A stretch of DNA of 44,142 nucleotides, from contig PFUG01000197.1 in NCBI GenBank assembly GCA_002789955.1, positions 1 to 44,142 on the forward strand. The letters are read 5' to 3'. The DNA comes from Deltaproteobacteria bacterium CG_4_9_14_3_um_filter_63_12 (GTDB lineage Bacteria > Myxococcota_A > Bradymonadia > UBA4248 > UM-FILTER-63-12). Both the position numbers and the translations under genes were made by a program. Of the stretch, positions 9,477 to 17,469 are shown piece by piece. Numbering within the stretch: the first letter of the stretch is position 1; the number at the start of each line of letters is the position of its first letter. Under the pieces are notes generated by a model. That model did not search any database. It was not told where the DNA came from and saw only the letters and a list, made by a program, of their open reading frames with translations.

Positions 9477-12400
9477 ATGAACCTCAAGAAGAGAGCTGCC
9501 TTTGTCGGGTGGTTTTTGTTGGCCGCCGCCACCGCCTCTGGCTGCCTCACGACCTATGACACAGAGGCGGAAAAGTACGTCCCCAGCGAGCCCTCGAACT
9601 CCTGTGCGACCGGCGCGGTCGAGGTCTGTGATGGAGTCGACAACGACTGCAACGACCAAGTCGACGAGGGCTGCAACGACGACGCGGACGAGCACTGCGA
9701 TTCCGCCATGGTGGTGAACAACGACGCCACCAATACACCGCCCGCCGTCTGTCCCGCTGGCGGTGGTGACTGCGACGACACCGATCGCGACGTCCATCCC
9801 GGCACGACAGACGTTTGCGACGACGTGGACAACGACTGCAATGACAACGCGGACGAAGGCTGCAACCCGGATGGCGACGAGTACTGCGCGATTGGCAGCG
9901 TCGTCATCAACCAAGTCAGTGGCGCGGGTCCGAACGTCTGTCCCAAGGGCGCAGGAGACTGCGACGAGAGCTCCGCCGACGTCTTCCCTGGAGCGACCGA
10001 GCTCTGCGACGACCTCGACAACAACTGCGACGAGGCGACGGACGAGGGCTGCGACAAAGACGGCGACGGAGTCTGTGACACCACAATGACCGTAGTCGGC
10101 ACGCCGGCGACCTGTGTGAATGGCATCGACGACTGCGATGACAATAACGCCTCTGTCGGGGGGGGCTCGGACGAAATCTGCGACGGCTTGGACAACAACT
10201 GCGACCTCGCGACCGACGAAGGTTGTGATGATGACGGCGACAGGTACTGCGACGCAGCGATGACGGTCGACACCGGCGCTGGCGCCTTGACGGTCTGCCC
10301 ACTCGGCGAAGGCGATTGTTTGGACGAAGGGGATGGGGCAGACCAGGTCTACCCCAAGAACGCCGAGGAGCGCTGCGACAACTTCGACGACGACTGCAAC
10401 GGCACCATCGATGAGCTCTGCGACCTCGACGACGACGATTACTGTGATGGCTCCCTGCCAATGTCCGCTCCGTTGCCGGCTGTCTGTCCACTGGGCTCGG
10501 ACGACTGTGACGACACCAGAGCCGAGTCCTATCCAGGAGCCGAGGAGCTGTGCAACGACCTGCTGGACACCTGCGGCGGCGTCGCCGACGTGGGCTGCAA
10601 CGACGACGGGGACACCTACTGCGACGAGAGCATGACCGTTGTGGGCAACCCACTGGTCTGCAGCGGCGGCGGCGGTGACTGCGACGACCTGCGCAACGAC
10701 GTGTTCCCTGGCGCTCCCGACGCCTGCGGGCCGGTCGACTTCAACTGCGACAACGTGCGCCCCGCACTGTCATTCTCAGACCCTGTCACAGTGCGCGGCC
10801 GGTCGCCGTCAGGGGATTCGGAAGGTATGGCCTTCAATGGCACCGACTTCGCGGTGACTTGGGTCGAGAGTACCTACACGAACAACGTGGCTCGGTACGC
10901 GCTCCTGAACTCCTCAGGCTACGTGAGCCAAGGCCCCTTCGATCTGACCACACCGAACCTCGCAGTCGATCGAACCGTCATCGCCTACGACGCCACCAGT
11001 CAACTCTTTGGCGTGGCCTACACGGTCTTGGACCCTGTCCAAAGACAGTTCGTCCTCAACCTCAGCACCTTCGACAACCTGGGGAACATCCAGGCGACTA
11101 AAGAGATCGGTGCGGTGCAAACGAACAGCCACATCAGAATCGCAGCCGCGCCGGGGATCTTTGGCCTCTTCTACTACAAGGACGTCAGTGGCACGACCGT
11201 CATGCACTACCGACCTTACACCGTCGCGACCGACACCATCGGAAACGAGGCCGCGTTGGTGGGCCTCCCGACGAGCGTGGGTCTCTATGACGTGTCCATT
11301 GAGCACTTCCCAGCCACGTCTGGTGCCGGCACATTCTTCTTGGGCTGGCAGCATTTCGACAGCAGCTTCAGCCCAGGAGAGGGCTTTGCGGTCGCTGGCG
11401 TTCGGGCCAACAACGGCTCGATCTACCCGAACTTCAAGCACGTGCAGTTTGCCAATTCCGAGAGCGGATACTGGCCCTCATTGGCCTACCTCAATGGCAA
11501 GATGTACGTGACCTATCGAGGCGACGCAAATGGGGCAACGACCTCATATTTCGGGGACTACTATTTGCGCGCCCAACAGCTCAACACTGACGGGAACGTC
11601 ACGGGTACTGCCATCACGCTCGCCTCCAACCTCGTCGGGAGCAACGCGAGGCCCATCGGCACAGAAGGCCCCAACAAGACCGGCAACGTCGGTCTGGTCT
11701 ACATGGGCTACACCGGGGTCGCCTCCGACACGAAAGCGACGCTCGCCCGCTTCGACTCCAATCTGGCCCCCATCGGGGTCCCACAAGCCACCTGGTATGG
11801 TTGGTTCTACAACACACTCGGAGGGTATGGGCGGGAGCTCTATTATCGTTCCAATAAGTTCTCGTTCTTCGACACGTCCTCCACGTCTGGCTTTTTCACC
11901 TTCCTTGGCATCGACTATACCAACCCGAGCAACATGGCCTGGGGCTCTCAACGGGAGCCCATCACTGGAGCAACCTTCAGCACCGAGCTCTCAACCACTC
12001 AAGACCTGCTGAGCTACGACGAGGTTGCCGACAATATTCGGGTCCTTCAACACGATCCAGACGACAACACGAAGCTCGAAACCTACCGCATCGCGAAGAA
12101 CGGTGCCGTGACTGGACCTGTGTTCTTTGCGAACGTGCCCACCGATTGCCAGTCCTTCCAAGAGGAAGACGGCAAGATCGTCTGCTATGGTTTCTTGGCG
12201 CTCTTTGACCAAAACGATTGTTACTTCCCAGCCACTGGACCGGCGTCGAACGAGTACGACTTCGTCCGCAATGAGTGGGATGGAGCAGCTTGGCAGAGGA
12301 CGGTGCTCGGCGTCGTTCCCGGGGTCTTCTTCCAAGATCCGTGGGAGCCCTGGATCACCTTCTGCAGGGCACCCTATCTGCTTGGCCAGGTCGGCAGCGG

Positions 12401-13118
12401 GCCCGACGGCCTCAAGACTGCGTTCATCAACAGATACGTCAACACAACGTTCTTCCCGCAGACCTACATCCAGAACTTCACCTTCTCCGCGGGAACCGCT
12501 ACCGCACAGGATGTCTTCAAATTCGACGAGCTCAGCAGCAGCTATCTCAACGTCACTTTGTCAGAATTCAGTGTAGAGCATCATCTCTTCGTCGAATCCG
12601 TCGTGGATTACACGGCAGACACCCAGACACTTATGGTCATCACCGTCGACACCTCTACGGGGTTGCAGGTGGGGACACCAGTACAGCTCATTCAGGTTCC
12701 GGCCACCGACACCTCGCTGCGAGTGCTGGGACTGCACTTCGATGGCAGCGCCTTCGAGGTGCTCTACAGCGTGGACAACACCACGACCGGCGTGAACACC
12801 CAGTATTTGCAGCTCTTCGATCCCACTACTCAGAGCCTCCTCGCCAGCCCGCTCGTCATGACCGGGTTCATCGAGAGCCAACACGTGGGGCTGGCCGGCA
12901 CCTCGGACTATCGGATCGTGGCCGAGAACAGCCGATTCGACCAACAGGTCTGGCTCTACGATGAGCCTGTCTCTCCCATCGACCAGGTGAACCTGAATTA
13001 TTCCCTGAACAACCTCTACGCCGAGAGCTGGTTGGGATACAACGGACGCGATCTGCGCTGGCTCATCAAGGGTCCCGGCTTCATCTCCTACACCATCGGC
13101 CAGTGCGCTAACCCCTAG
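9477..13118 (+). CDS. MopE-like lipoprotein with Asp/Cys-rich metal-binding repeats
   Basis: A 1213-residue secreted protein. The N-terminus MNLKKRAAFVGWFLLAAATASGC is a lipoprotein signal with the lipidated cysteine at about 23. Residues about 45-435 hold six complete and one partial unit of the form CDxxDNDCNxxxDEGC followed by DDGDxYCD and GDCDDxxxxxxPGA. This is the MopE/myxobacterial metal-binding motif; the acidic loops suggest calcium and the cysteines disulfide staples. The last unit decays (ACGPVDFNCDN). The remaining 770 or so residues contain spaced GMAFNGTDFAVTWVE and LHFDGSAFEVLYSV motifs, typical of beta-propeller or Kelch-like surface domains. A TAGGAG six bases before the ATG at 9477 fixes the start. 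It is probably an outer-membrane or cell-surface protein; the ligand is unknown. Confidence 0.85.
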   Translation: MNLKKRAAFVGWFLLAAATASGCLTTYDTEAEKYVPSEPSNSCATGAVEVCDGVDNDCNDQVDEGCNDDADEHCDSAMVVNNDATNTPPAVCPAGGGDCDDTDRDVHPGTTDVCDDVDNDCNDNADEGCNPDGDEYCAIGSVVINQVSGAGPNVCPKGAGDCDESSADVFPGATELCDDLDNNCDEATDEGCDKDGDGVCDTTMTVVGTPATCVNGIDDCDDNNASVGGGSDEICDGLDNNCDLATDEGCDDDGDRYCDAAMTVDTGAGALTVCPLGEGDCLDEGDGADQVYPKNAEERCDNFDDDCNGTIDELCDLDDDDYCDGSLPMSAPLPAVCPLGSDDCDDTRAESYPGAEELCNDLLDTCGGVADVGCNDDGDTYCDESMTVVGNPLVCSGGGGDCDDLRNDVFPGAPDACGPVDFNCDNVRPALSFSDPVTVRGRSPSGDSEGMAFNGTDFAVTWVESTYTNNVARYALLNSSGYVSQGPFDLTTPNLAVDRTVIAYDATSQLFGVAYTVLDPVQRQFVLNLSTFDNLGNIQATKEIGAVQTNSHIRIAAAPGIFGLFYYKDVSGTTVMHYRPYTVATDTIGNEAALVGLPTSVGLYDVSIEHFPATSGAGTFFLGWQHFDSSFSPGEGFAVAGVRANNGSIYPNFKHVQFANSESGYWPSLAYLNGKMYVTYRGDANGATTSYFGDYYLRAQQLNTDGNVTGTAITLASNLVGSNARPIGTEGPNKTGNVGLVYMGYTGVASDTKATLARFDSNLAPIGVPQATWYGWFYNTLGGYGRELYYRSNKFSFFDTSSTSGFFTFLGIDYTNPSNMAWGSQREPITGATFSTELSTTQDLLSYDEVADNIRVLQHDPDDNTKLETYRIAKNGAVTGPVFFANVPTDCQSFQEEDGKIVCYGFLALFDQNDCYFPATGPASNEYDFVRNEWDGAAWQRTVLGVVPGVFFQDPWEPWITFCRAPYLLGQVGSGPDGLKTAFINRYVNTTFFPQTYIQNFTFSAGTATAQDVFKFDELSSSYLNVTLSEFSVEHHLFVESVVDYTADTQTLMVITVDTSTGLQVGTPVQLIQVPATDTSLRVLGLHFDGSAFEVLYSVDNTTTGVNTQYLQLFDPTTQSLLASPLVMTGFIESQHVGLAGTSDYRIVAENSRFDQQVWLYDEPVSPIDQVNLNYSLNNLYAESWLGYNGRDLRWLIKGPGFISYTIGQCANP

Positions 13119-13132
13119 GTCCACTGCGTGCC

Positions 13133-13180
13133 ACGCAAGTTCGGGCTCTGCTCCGCATGGCGAGCAGAGCCCTCTTGCGT
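13133..13180 (+). terminator. long hairpin after the MopE-like gene
   Basis: Two nested perfect stems: ACGCAAG (13133-13139) with CTTGCGT (13174-13180), and GGGCTCTGCTC (13143-13153) with GAGCAGAGCCC (13162-13172). An 8-base loop and a small internal bulge complete the structure. It begins 15 bases after the stop codon, as a terminator would, but has no T-run on either side. A transcript-end stabiliser or a palindromic repeat is equally possible. Confidence 0.5.
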
Positions 13181-13229
13181 TACAAGCCTACCTGGTCTCG
13201 AGATGCTCGGCCCGTGGAAGGAAAGACCT

Positions 13230-13625
13230 ATGGCGAGAGGACTGGACAGACATCGAGAACGTCTCGAGGCGCTCTCGCTGCTCGGCAAGAACCTCACTCG
13301 GCGAGCCGGCGCAAAGTGCGAGCTTTGCGAAGGCACCGTCGGCAAAGTCGCAGCCCTCGAGATCCCGCCACTCCCCGAAGAGCCCGAGATCGAGCGCTGC
13401 GCGCTGCTTTGCGAGAGTTGTCATCGTGTGGTCGACGGAGGGCGCCTGAGCCCCGACGACCTGCGATTTCTAGAAACCTCGGCCTGGTCGGACCTGCCAG
13501 TGGTGCAGGTGATGAGCGTCAGGCTCCTGCGCCGACTCGCCGAGGACTCGGTGCATTGGGCCTCCTCGCTTCTCGACTCGCTCTACCTGAGCCCAGAGGT
13601 GGAGGAGTGGCTCAAGGCGAAATGA
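13230..13625 (+). CDS. PhnA-like zinc-ribbon protein
   Basis: A 131-residue protein matching the PhnA N-terminal zinc-ribbon family. It starts MARGLDRHRERLEALSLLGKNLTRRA, then has CELCEG (C30, C33), the IPPLPEEPEIERCALLCESCH stretch with the second cysteine pair, and WSDLPVVQVMSVRLLRRLA. Members are small zinc-binding proteins whose historic link to phosphonate use is doubtful; no phosphonate genes lie nearby. The ATG at 13230 is chosen over an upstream in-frame ATG at 13128 because AAGGAAAG lies about 7 bases before it and homologues start with this MxRGxxxH pattern. It is followed by pyrophosphatase 88 bases downstream. Confidence 0.78.
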   Translation: MARGLDRHRERLEALSLLGKNLTRRAGAKCELCEGTVGKVAALEIPPLPEEPEIERCALLCESCHRVVDGGRLSPDDLRFLETSAWSDLPVVQVMSVRLLRRLAEDSVHWASSLLDSLYLSPEVEEWLKAK

Positions 13626-13713
13626 GCGAGGCGTCTTCCCCGTTCGTATCCTCCGGCGTGCGGGCACTCTCTGTCATCCTATCCCGCCCGACTCAACACC
13701 TTGGAGGTTCCCC

Positions 13714-14259
13714 TTGCATCCCTGGCATGACATCACCATCGACGAACAGAGCATCGAAGTGTCCTTTCCTGCTTGCATCGAGGTCCCTATGGGGAGCCAA
13801 AACAAGTACGAAATCGACAAGGAAAACGGATTCTTGAAGCTCGACCGCGTGCTCTACAGCGCCGTTCACTACCCGGCGAACTACGGCTTCATCCCTCGCA
13901 CCTTCTGTGACGATGGGGACCCGCTCGATGTCCTGGTCATAGGGCGCGAGCCGGTGCACCCGCTCACCATCGTCGAATCGCGGGCGGTGGGTGTGCTGCG
14001 AATGCGCGACGATAAGGGCATCGACGACAAGATCATCGCCGTCTGTGTCCACGATCCCGCCGTCTCACAGTACACAGGCTTCGCCGAGCTCCCAAAACAC
14101 ACGACGATGCAGCTCCGTCGCTTCTTTGCGGACTACAAAGTCCTCGAAGACAAGGAGGTCATCGTCGAGGACATCCAGGGACCCGAGAAGGCCCTCGAGA
14201 TCCTGCGCGACGCCCTCGAGATGTATCGACGCCTGCGCCGTGGCGAGTTGAAACGTTGA
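13714..14259 (+). CDS. ppa: inorganic pyrophosphatase
   Basis: A 181-residue soluble family I pyrophosphatase, which hydrolyses diphosphate to two phosphates in the cytoplasm. The signature DGDPLDVLV lies at 67-75 (D67, D69 and D72 bind metal). VHYPANYGFIPRT at 51-63 and KYEIDK at 31-36 are also typical, and the length is normal. The start codon is TTG: GGAGG at 13703-13707 stands 6 bases before it and the N-terminus HPWHDI is as in homologues. Its last codons overlap the next gene, so the two are translationally coupled. Confidence 0.95.
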   Translation: MHPWHDITIDEQSIEVSFPACIEVPMGSQNKYEIDKENGFLKLDRVLYSAVHYPANYGFIPRTFCDDGDPLDVLVIGREPVHPLTIVESRAVGVLRMRDDKGIDDKIIAVCVHDPAVSQYTGFAELPKHTTMQLRRFFADYKVLEDKEVIVEDIQGPEKALEILRDALEMYRRLRRGELKR

Positions 14260-15536
14260 AGAAGCCAACCGCGCAGGCGCCGGAACTCCAACTCGACATC
14301 GACCGGCTGGCCTACGGCGGAGATGGAGTCGGCCACCACAACGGAAAGGTCGTCTTCGTTCCGGGCGCACTGCCCGGCGAGCGAGTGTTGGTGCGCCTCG
14401 AGGAGTCCAAGAAGCGCTACGACCGGGCTCGCCTGGTCTCCGTGCTGATCGAAGCGCCCGACCGGCGCGCGGGGGACTGTGAAGTCGAGGCTCTCGGTTG
14501 CGGGGGCTGTGGTCTCCGACACGTCGAGGCGAGCGTCTCGCTGAACAAGAAGGCCGAGTCGGCGCTCGACGAGATGCGCAAGCTCTCTAAGCAGGTCTTC
14601 TGGCCTGAGCCAACGCTCGTTCCTGCCTTCTACCAGCACGAATCCAGGGCCCGCGCCCGTCTGCATGTTCGCCATGGAAAGATCGGCTTCTTCATCAAAG
14701 GGAGCTCTCGTTCCCTGGTCGAGATTCTGGGGTGCCGCGCCCTAGACCCGAAGATTCTCGACCTCCTGGGGCCGCTGACTGAGGCGGTCGAGGGGCTCCA
14801 GCACTTGGAACTCACCGTCGAGGTCGTCTCCGGAGCTCGCTACCTCTACGCAGATGGAGACACGAGCCCGACTTTCGAGGCTCGGGTGGCGCAATGGGTC
14901 CGCGGCGGAGTCATCGCGGGCTTTGGTGCCGCGGGGCGACCTCACCACCTCGGCGAAGAGTGGATGATCGAGAGAACCGAGATTCTGGGGCGCGGTGTCC
15001 ATTCGGCGAGGAAGCTCGGAACCTTCGGACAGGCCTCGCCCGAGATGAACAACAAGCTCAGAAAGCGGCTGGCCGAGGCCGTCGACCGTCTCAGGCCCAA
15101 AAGAATCCTCGAACTCTACGCGGGCTCCGGCAATCTGACCTTGGCCGCAACGGGCTCGGGACGAACCATCGTCGCTGTCGAGCTCGATGGCCCTGCGGTG
15201 CAGTCCCTGCGCAAGACGATAAAGCTCAACGGGCTGGGTGAGTCTGTTCGCATCGTCGAGGCCGACCTGAGGGCTGGGTTGCCCCACGAGCTCGAGGGCG
15301 CCTTCGACATGGTCATTATGGATCCACCAAGAACCGGTGCCAGCGAGGTGATGTCCGCGGTCGCGGCCCTGAAACCCAAGACCGTGCTCTACGTCTCCTG
15401 CGCCCCAACGACTTTGGCGAGAGACGTTGGGCTCTTGGCTCCCCATGTCTTCATCGAGAAGCTCGACGTCTTCGACATGTTCCCCATGACTCCTCACGTC
15501 GAGATGATGGCGCAGCTGAGTCTTGTCGATGATTAG
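14256..15536 (+). CDS. TRAM-domain RNA 5-methyluridine methyltransferase (RumA/RlmD-like)
   Basis: A 426-residue SAM-dependent enzyme that methylates uridine C5 in RNA. The N-terminal TRAM domain (about 10-65) has LAYGGDGVGHHNGKVVFVPG. An Fe-S cluster site is formed by C75, C82, C85 and C160. The methyltransferase core has SAM motif ELYAGSGNLT (286-295), DPPRTG (356-361), nucleophile C382 in YVSCAP, and base E416 in HVEMMAQ. The TTG start overlaps the ppa stop as TTGA, so translation is probably coupled. The RlmD and RlmC types cannot be separated without alignment, and the rRNA or tRNA target is unproven. The fold and catalytic residues are complete. Confidence 0.9.
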   Translation: MKKPTAQAPELQLDIDRLAYGGDGVGHHNGKVVFVPGALPGERVLVRLEESKKRYDRARLVSVLIEAPDRRAGDCEVEALGCGGCGLRHVEASVSLNKKAESALDEMRKLSKQVFWPEPTLVPAFYQHESRARARLHVRHGKIGFFIKGSSRSLVEILGCRALDPKILDLLGPLTEAVEGLQHLELTVEVVSGARYLYADGDTSPTFEARVAQWVRGGVIAGFGAAGRPHHLGEEWMIERTEILGRGVHSARKLGTFGQASPEMNNKLRKRLAEAVDRLRPKRILELYAGSGNLTLAATGSGRTIVAVELDGPAVQSLRKTIKLNGLGESVRIVEADLRAGLPHELEGAFDMVIMDPPRTGASEVMSAVAALKPKTVLYVSCAPTTLARDVGLLAPHVFIEKLDVFDMFPMTPHVEMMAQLSLVDD

Positions 15537-16299
15537 TTTGCTGGACACCCGACTCGCACAACTGAAGCGGACGGACGAGGTCGTACACACCATCACCCCT
15601 TCCGAACTCAACGCCGGGGAGTGGTGGGCCGAAACCGGGCGCGACTGGCCCGGTCATTTATCGAGTGGCCTCATCGAGCCCCGAAAGGGGTATCGATTCC
15701 GCCCTGAGAACCTCGCCTTGAGCGTCATTCTCGATGGCGTGGAGTGCGAGCGATTGGTGGACCTGGGGACCGGCAGCGGCGCCCTCTTGCTGATCGCAGA
15801 CGCCTTTCTCGAGCCCTCCATCGGGCTCGGCCTGGAGCTGCAGAGCGACGCCGTCGAACGTCTCGGTCGCACGCTCGAGGCCCATCAGCGTGGGCACTTG
15901 CGGGCCGAGCAAGGGGACCTGCGGGAGGACAAAAGCTTGCGGACGCTCGTCTCCACCCTCGGCGGCAAAGCGGACGTCGTGGTCATGAACCCTCCTTTCT
16001 TTCCTTCGGGCTGGGGCCGAGCGAGCTCTCTCGAGTCCGTGCACCGCTCGACGCACGCGCTTCACGGCGACGTCTTTGCGTTTCTGGAGGCTGCGAAGGC
16101 GATCGTTTCAGATGAAGGGATGATCTTTGTCGTGTTCGACGCAACGAGGATGGCCAGCTTGTTCGCCGCCGCAGGCAAGGTTGTGCTCGAGCCCGATAGG
16201 ATCGTAATGATTCCCAACCGACACCAAGCCGCACGGGCGGACGAGCCGTACCGGGTGTGGGTTCGATTTCGACAGGGGAGCATGTTGCGCTCGCTGTGA
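15529..16299 (+). CDS. TrmN6/YfiC-like N6-adenine tRNA methyltransferase
   Basis: A 256-residue class I SAM methyltransferase. The SAM motif DLGTGSGAL lies at about 78-86 and the amino-methyltransferase motif NPPFF at 154-158, as in TrmN6 (YfiC), which makes m6A37 in tRNA. KGYRFRPENLAL near 53-64 corresponds to the K-x-Y-R-F-x-x-D-x-x-L entry segment of the family. The preferred ATG at 15529 overlaps the preceding gene by 8 bases; an in-frame TTG at 15523 also exists. Neighbours are another RNA methyltransferase and pyrophosphatase, forming a coherent housekeeping operon. The adenine target is likely; the exact RNA is inferred. Confidence 0.82.
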   Translation: MISLLDTRLAQLKRTDEVVHTITPSELNAGEWWAETGRDWPGHLSSGLIEPRKGYRFRPENLALSVILDGVECERLVDLGTGSGALLLIADAFLEPSIGLGLELQSDAVERLGRTLEAHQRGHLRAEQGDLREDKSLRTLVSTLGGKADVVVMNPPFFPSGWGRASSLESVHRSTHALHGDVFAFLEAAKAIVSDEGMIFVVFDATRMASLFAAAGKVVLEPDRIVMIPNRHQAARADEPYRVWVRFRQGSMLRSL

Positions 16300-16546
16300 G
16301 ACGTTGTTTGCTGGCGTACAGCGCTAGGCATCTCGAGTCCAAGTGCCCGGCCGCTGAGCGAGAACACTGCTCTTCGAAAACTTCGCCATTTGTCGAATGG
16401 ACGGCCTATTTTCGCGCGGCAACTCTTCAGAAGAACGCGAAACTCGCTCGTGGGTAAGCGAGGCAATGTCCCCACGTTGACGCCGCGGAGCTCTCGTCCC
16501 TCACTCCCGAGGGATTTCGACACCTCATCGCCGAGTAGGACATAGC

Positions 16547-17392
16547 ATGTCGGTAGCCGAATTCAACAGATTCAGTGGAACCCCCAACTACATCGCGTCG
16601 AGCGAGCTCAGTGACGCGGTCAACGTCTCGGTCGCCCTGCGGCGGCCGCTGCTCATCAAAGGGGAGCCCGGAACAGGGAAGACACTGCTCGCCCGGGCGA
16701 TCAGTGAGTCTTTGGGTGCGCCGCTGCTGAGTTGGCACGTGAAGTCGACCACCAGGGCTGGCGACGGGCTCTATGTGTACGACACAGTGCAGCGGCTCAA
16801 CGACAGCCGGTTTGGTGGTGCGGATGTGAGCGACATCGGGAACTACATTAAGCTCGGTCCTCTGGGCCAGGCCTTCGCTTCCGAGCGCGAGGTGGTCCTG
16901 CTCATCGACGAGGTCGACAAAGCGGACATGGAGTTTCCGAACGACCTGCTGCACGAGCTGGACGAGATGCAGTTCACGATCGTCGAGACCAATCAGACGA
17001 TCCGTGCGGCAATCCGCCCCATCGTGGTCATCACCTCCAATGCGGAGAAGGAGCTGCCCGACGCGTTTCTTCGGCGCTGTGTGTTCCACTACATCGCCTT
17101 TCCGGACCGCGACCTGATGGAGACGATCGTGCGGGTGCACCACCCTTCGCTCGACGACGCGCTTCTCGAGGCGTGCATGAAGCGTTTCTACTGGATCCGT
17201 GAGCAGCCGGAGATCCGCAAACGCCCGTCGACCAGCGAGCTGGTGGATTGGCTTTCGGCGTTGGTCCGCGGCGGGGTATCGAAGGACCGAGTGCTCGATT
17301 CGTTCCCATTTCTCGGCGTGTTGCTCAAGAAGGAGACGGACGTGCAGGTCATCACCCAAGCGCGGCCAAAAACCATGTGGTCTGGTCGATGA
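16547..17392 (+). CDS. MoxR-family AAA+ ATPase
   Basis: A 281-residue AAA+ ATPase. Walker A is GEPGTGKT (39-46), Walker B is LLIDEVDKAD (118-127), and sensor 1 is VVITSNAEKELPDAFLRRC near 160-178. The KRPSTSELVDWL segment near 225-236 is typical of the MoxR subgroup that pairs with CoxE-like VWA proteins. Such pairs act as chaperones that insert metal cofactors or mature enzyme complexes. The VWA partner occurs in this window but only at 20010, a wide separation. The length is normal; the last 12 residues (QVITQARPKTMWSGR end) fit a natural C-terminus reasonably. The ribosome site is weak (AGTAGGAC). A terminator-like hairpin follows at once. Confidence 0.92.
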   Translation: MSVAEFNRFSGTPNYIASSELSDAVNVSVALRRPLLIKGEPGTGKTLLARAISESLGAPLLSWHVKSTTRAGDGLYVYDTVQRLNDSRFGGADVSDIGNYIKLGPLGQAFASEREVVLLIDEVDKADMEFPNDLLHELDEMQFTIVETNQTIRAAIRPIVVITSNAEKELPDAFLRRCVFHYIAFPDRDLMETIVRVHHPSLDDALLEACMKRFYWIREQPEIRKRPSTSELVDWLSALVRGGVSKDRVLDSFPFLGVLLKKETDVQVITQARPKTMWSGR

Positions 17393-17437
17393 GCTGTGGG
17401 GCGTCTCTGCAGGGAGGCTCACGGAGTGAAAACGGCA

Positions 17438-17469
17438 AAATCCCCAGTAGGCAAGCCTACCGGGGATTT
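17438..17469 (+). terminator. terminator-like hairpin after moxR
   Basis: AAATCCCCAGTAGGC (17438-17452) pairs with GCCTACCGGGGATTT (17455-17469), a 15-bp stem with one mismatch and a tight loop. An A-run precedes it and TTT ends the stem. It would stop moxR transcription before the downstream VWA gene, arguing that the two are transcribed separately here. Confidence 0.7.
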
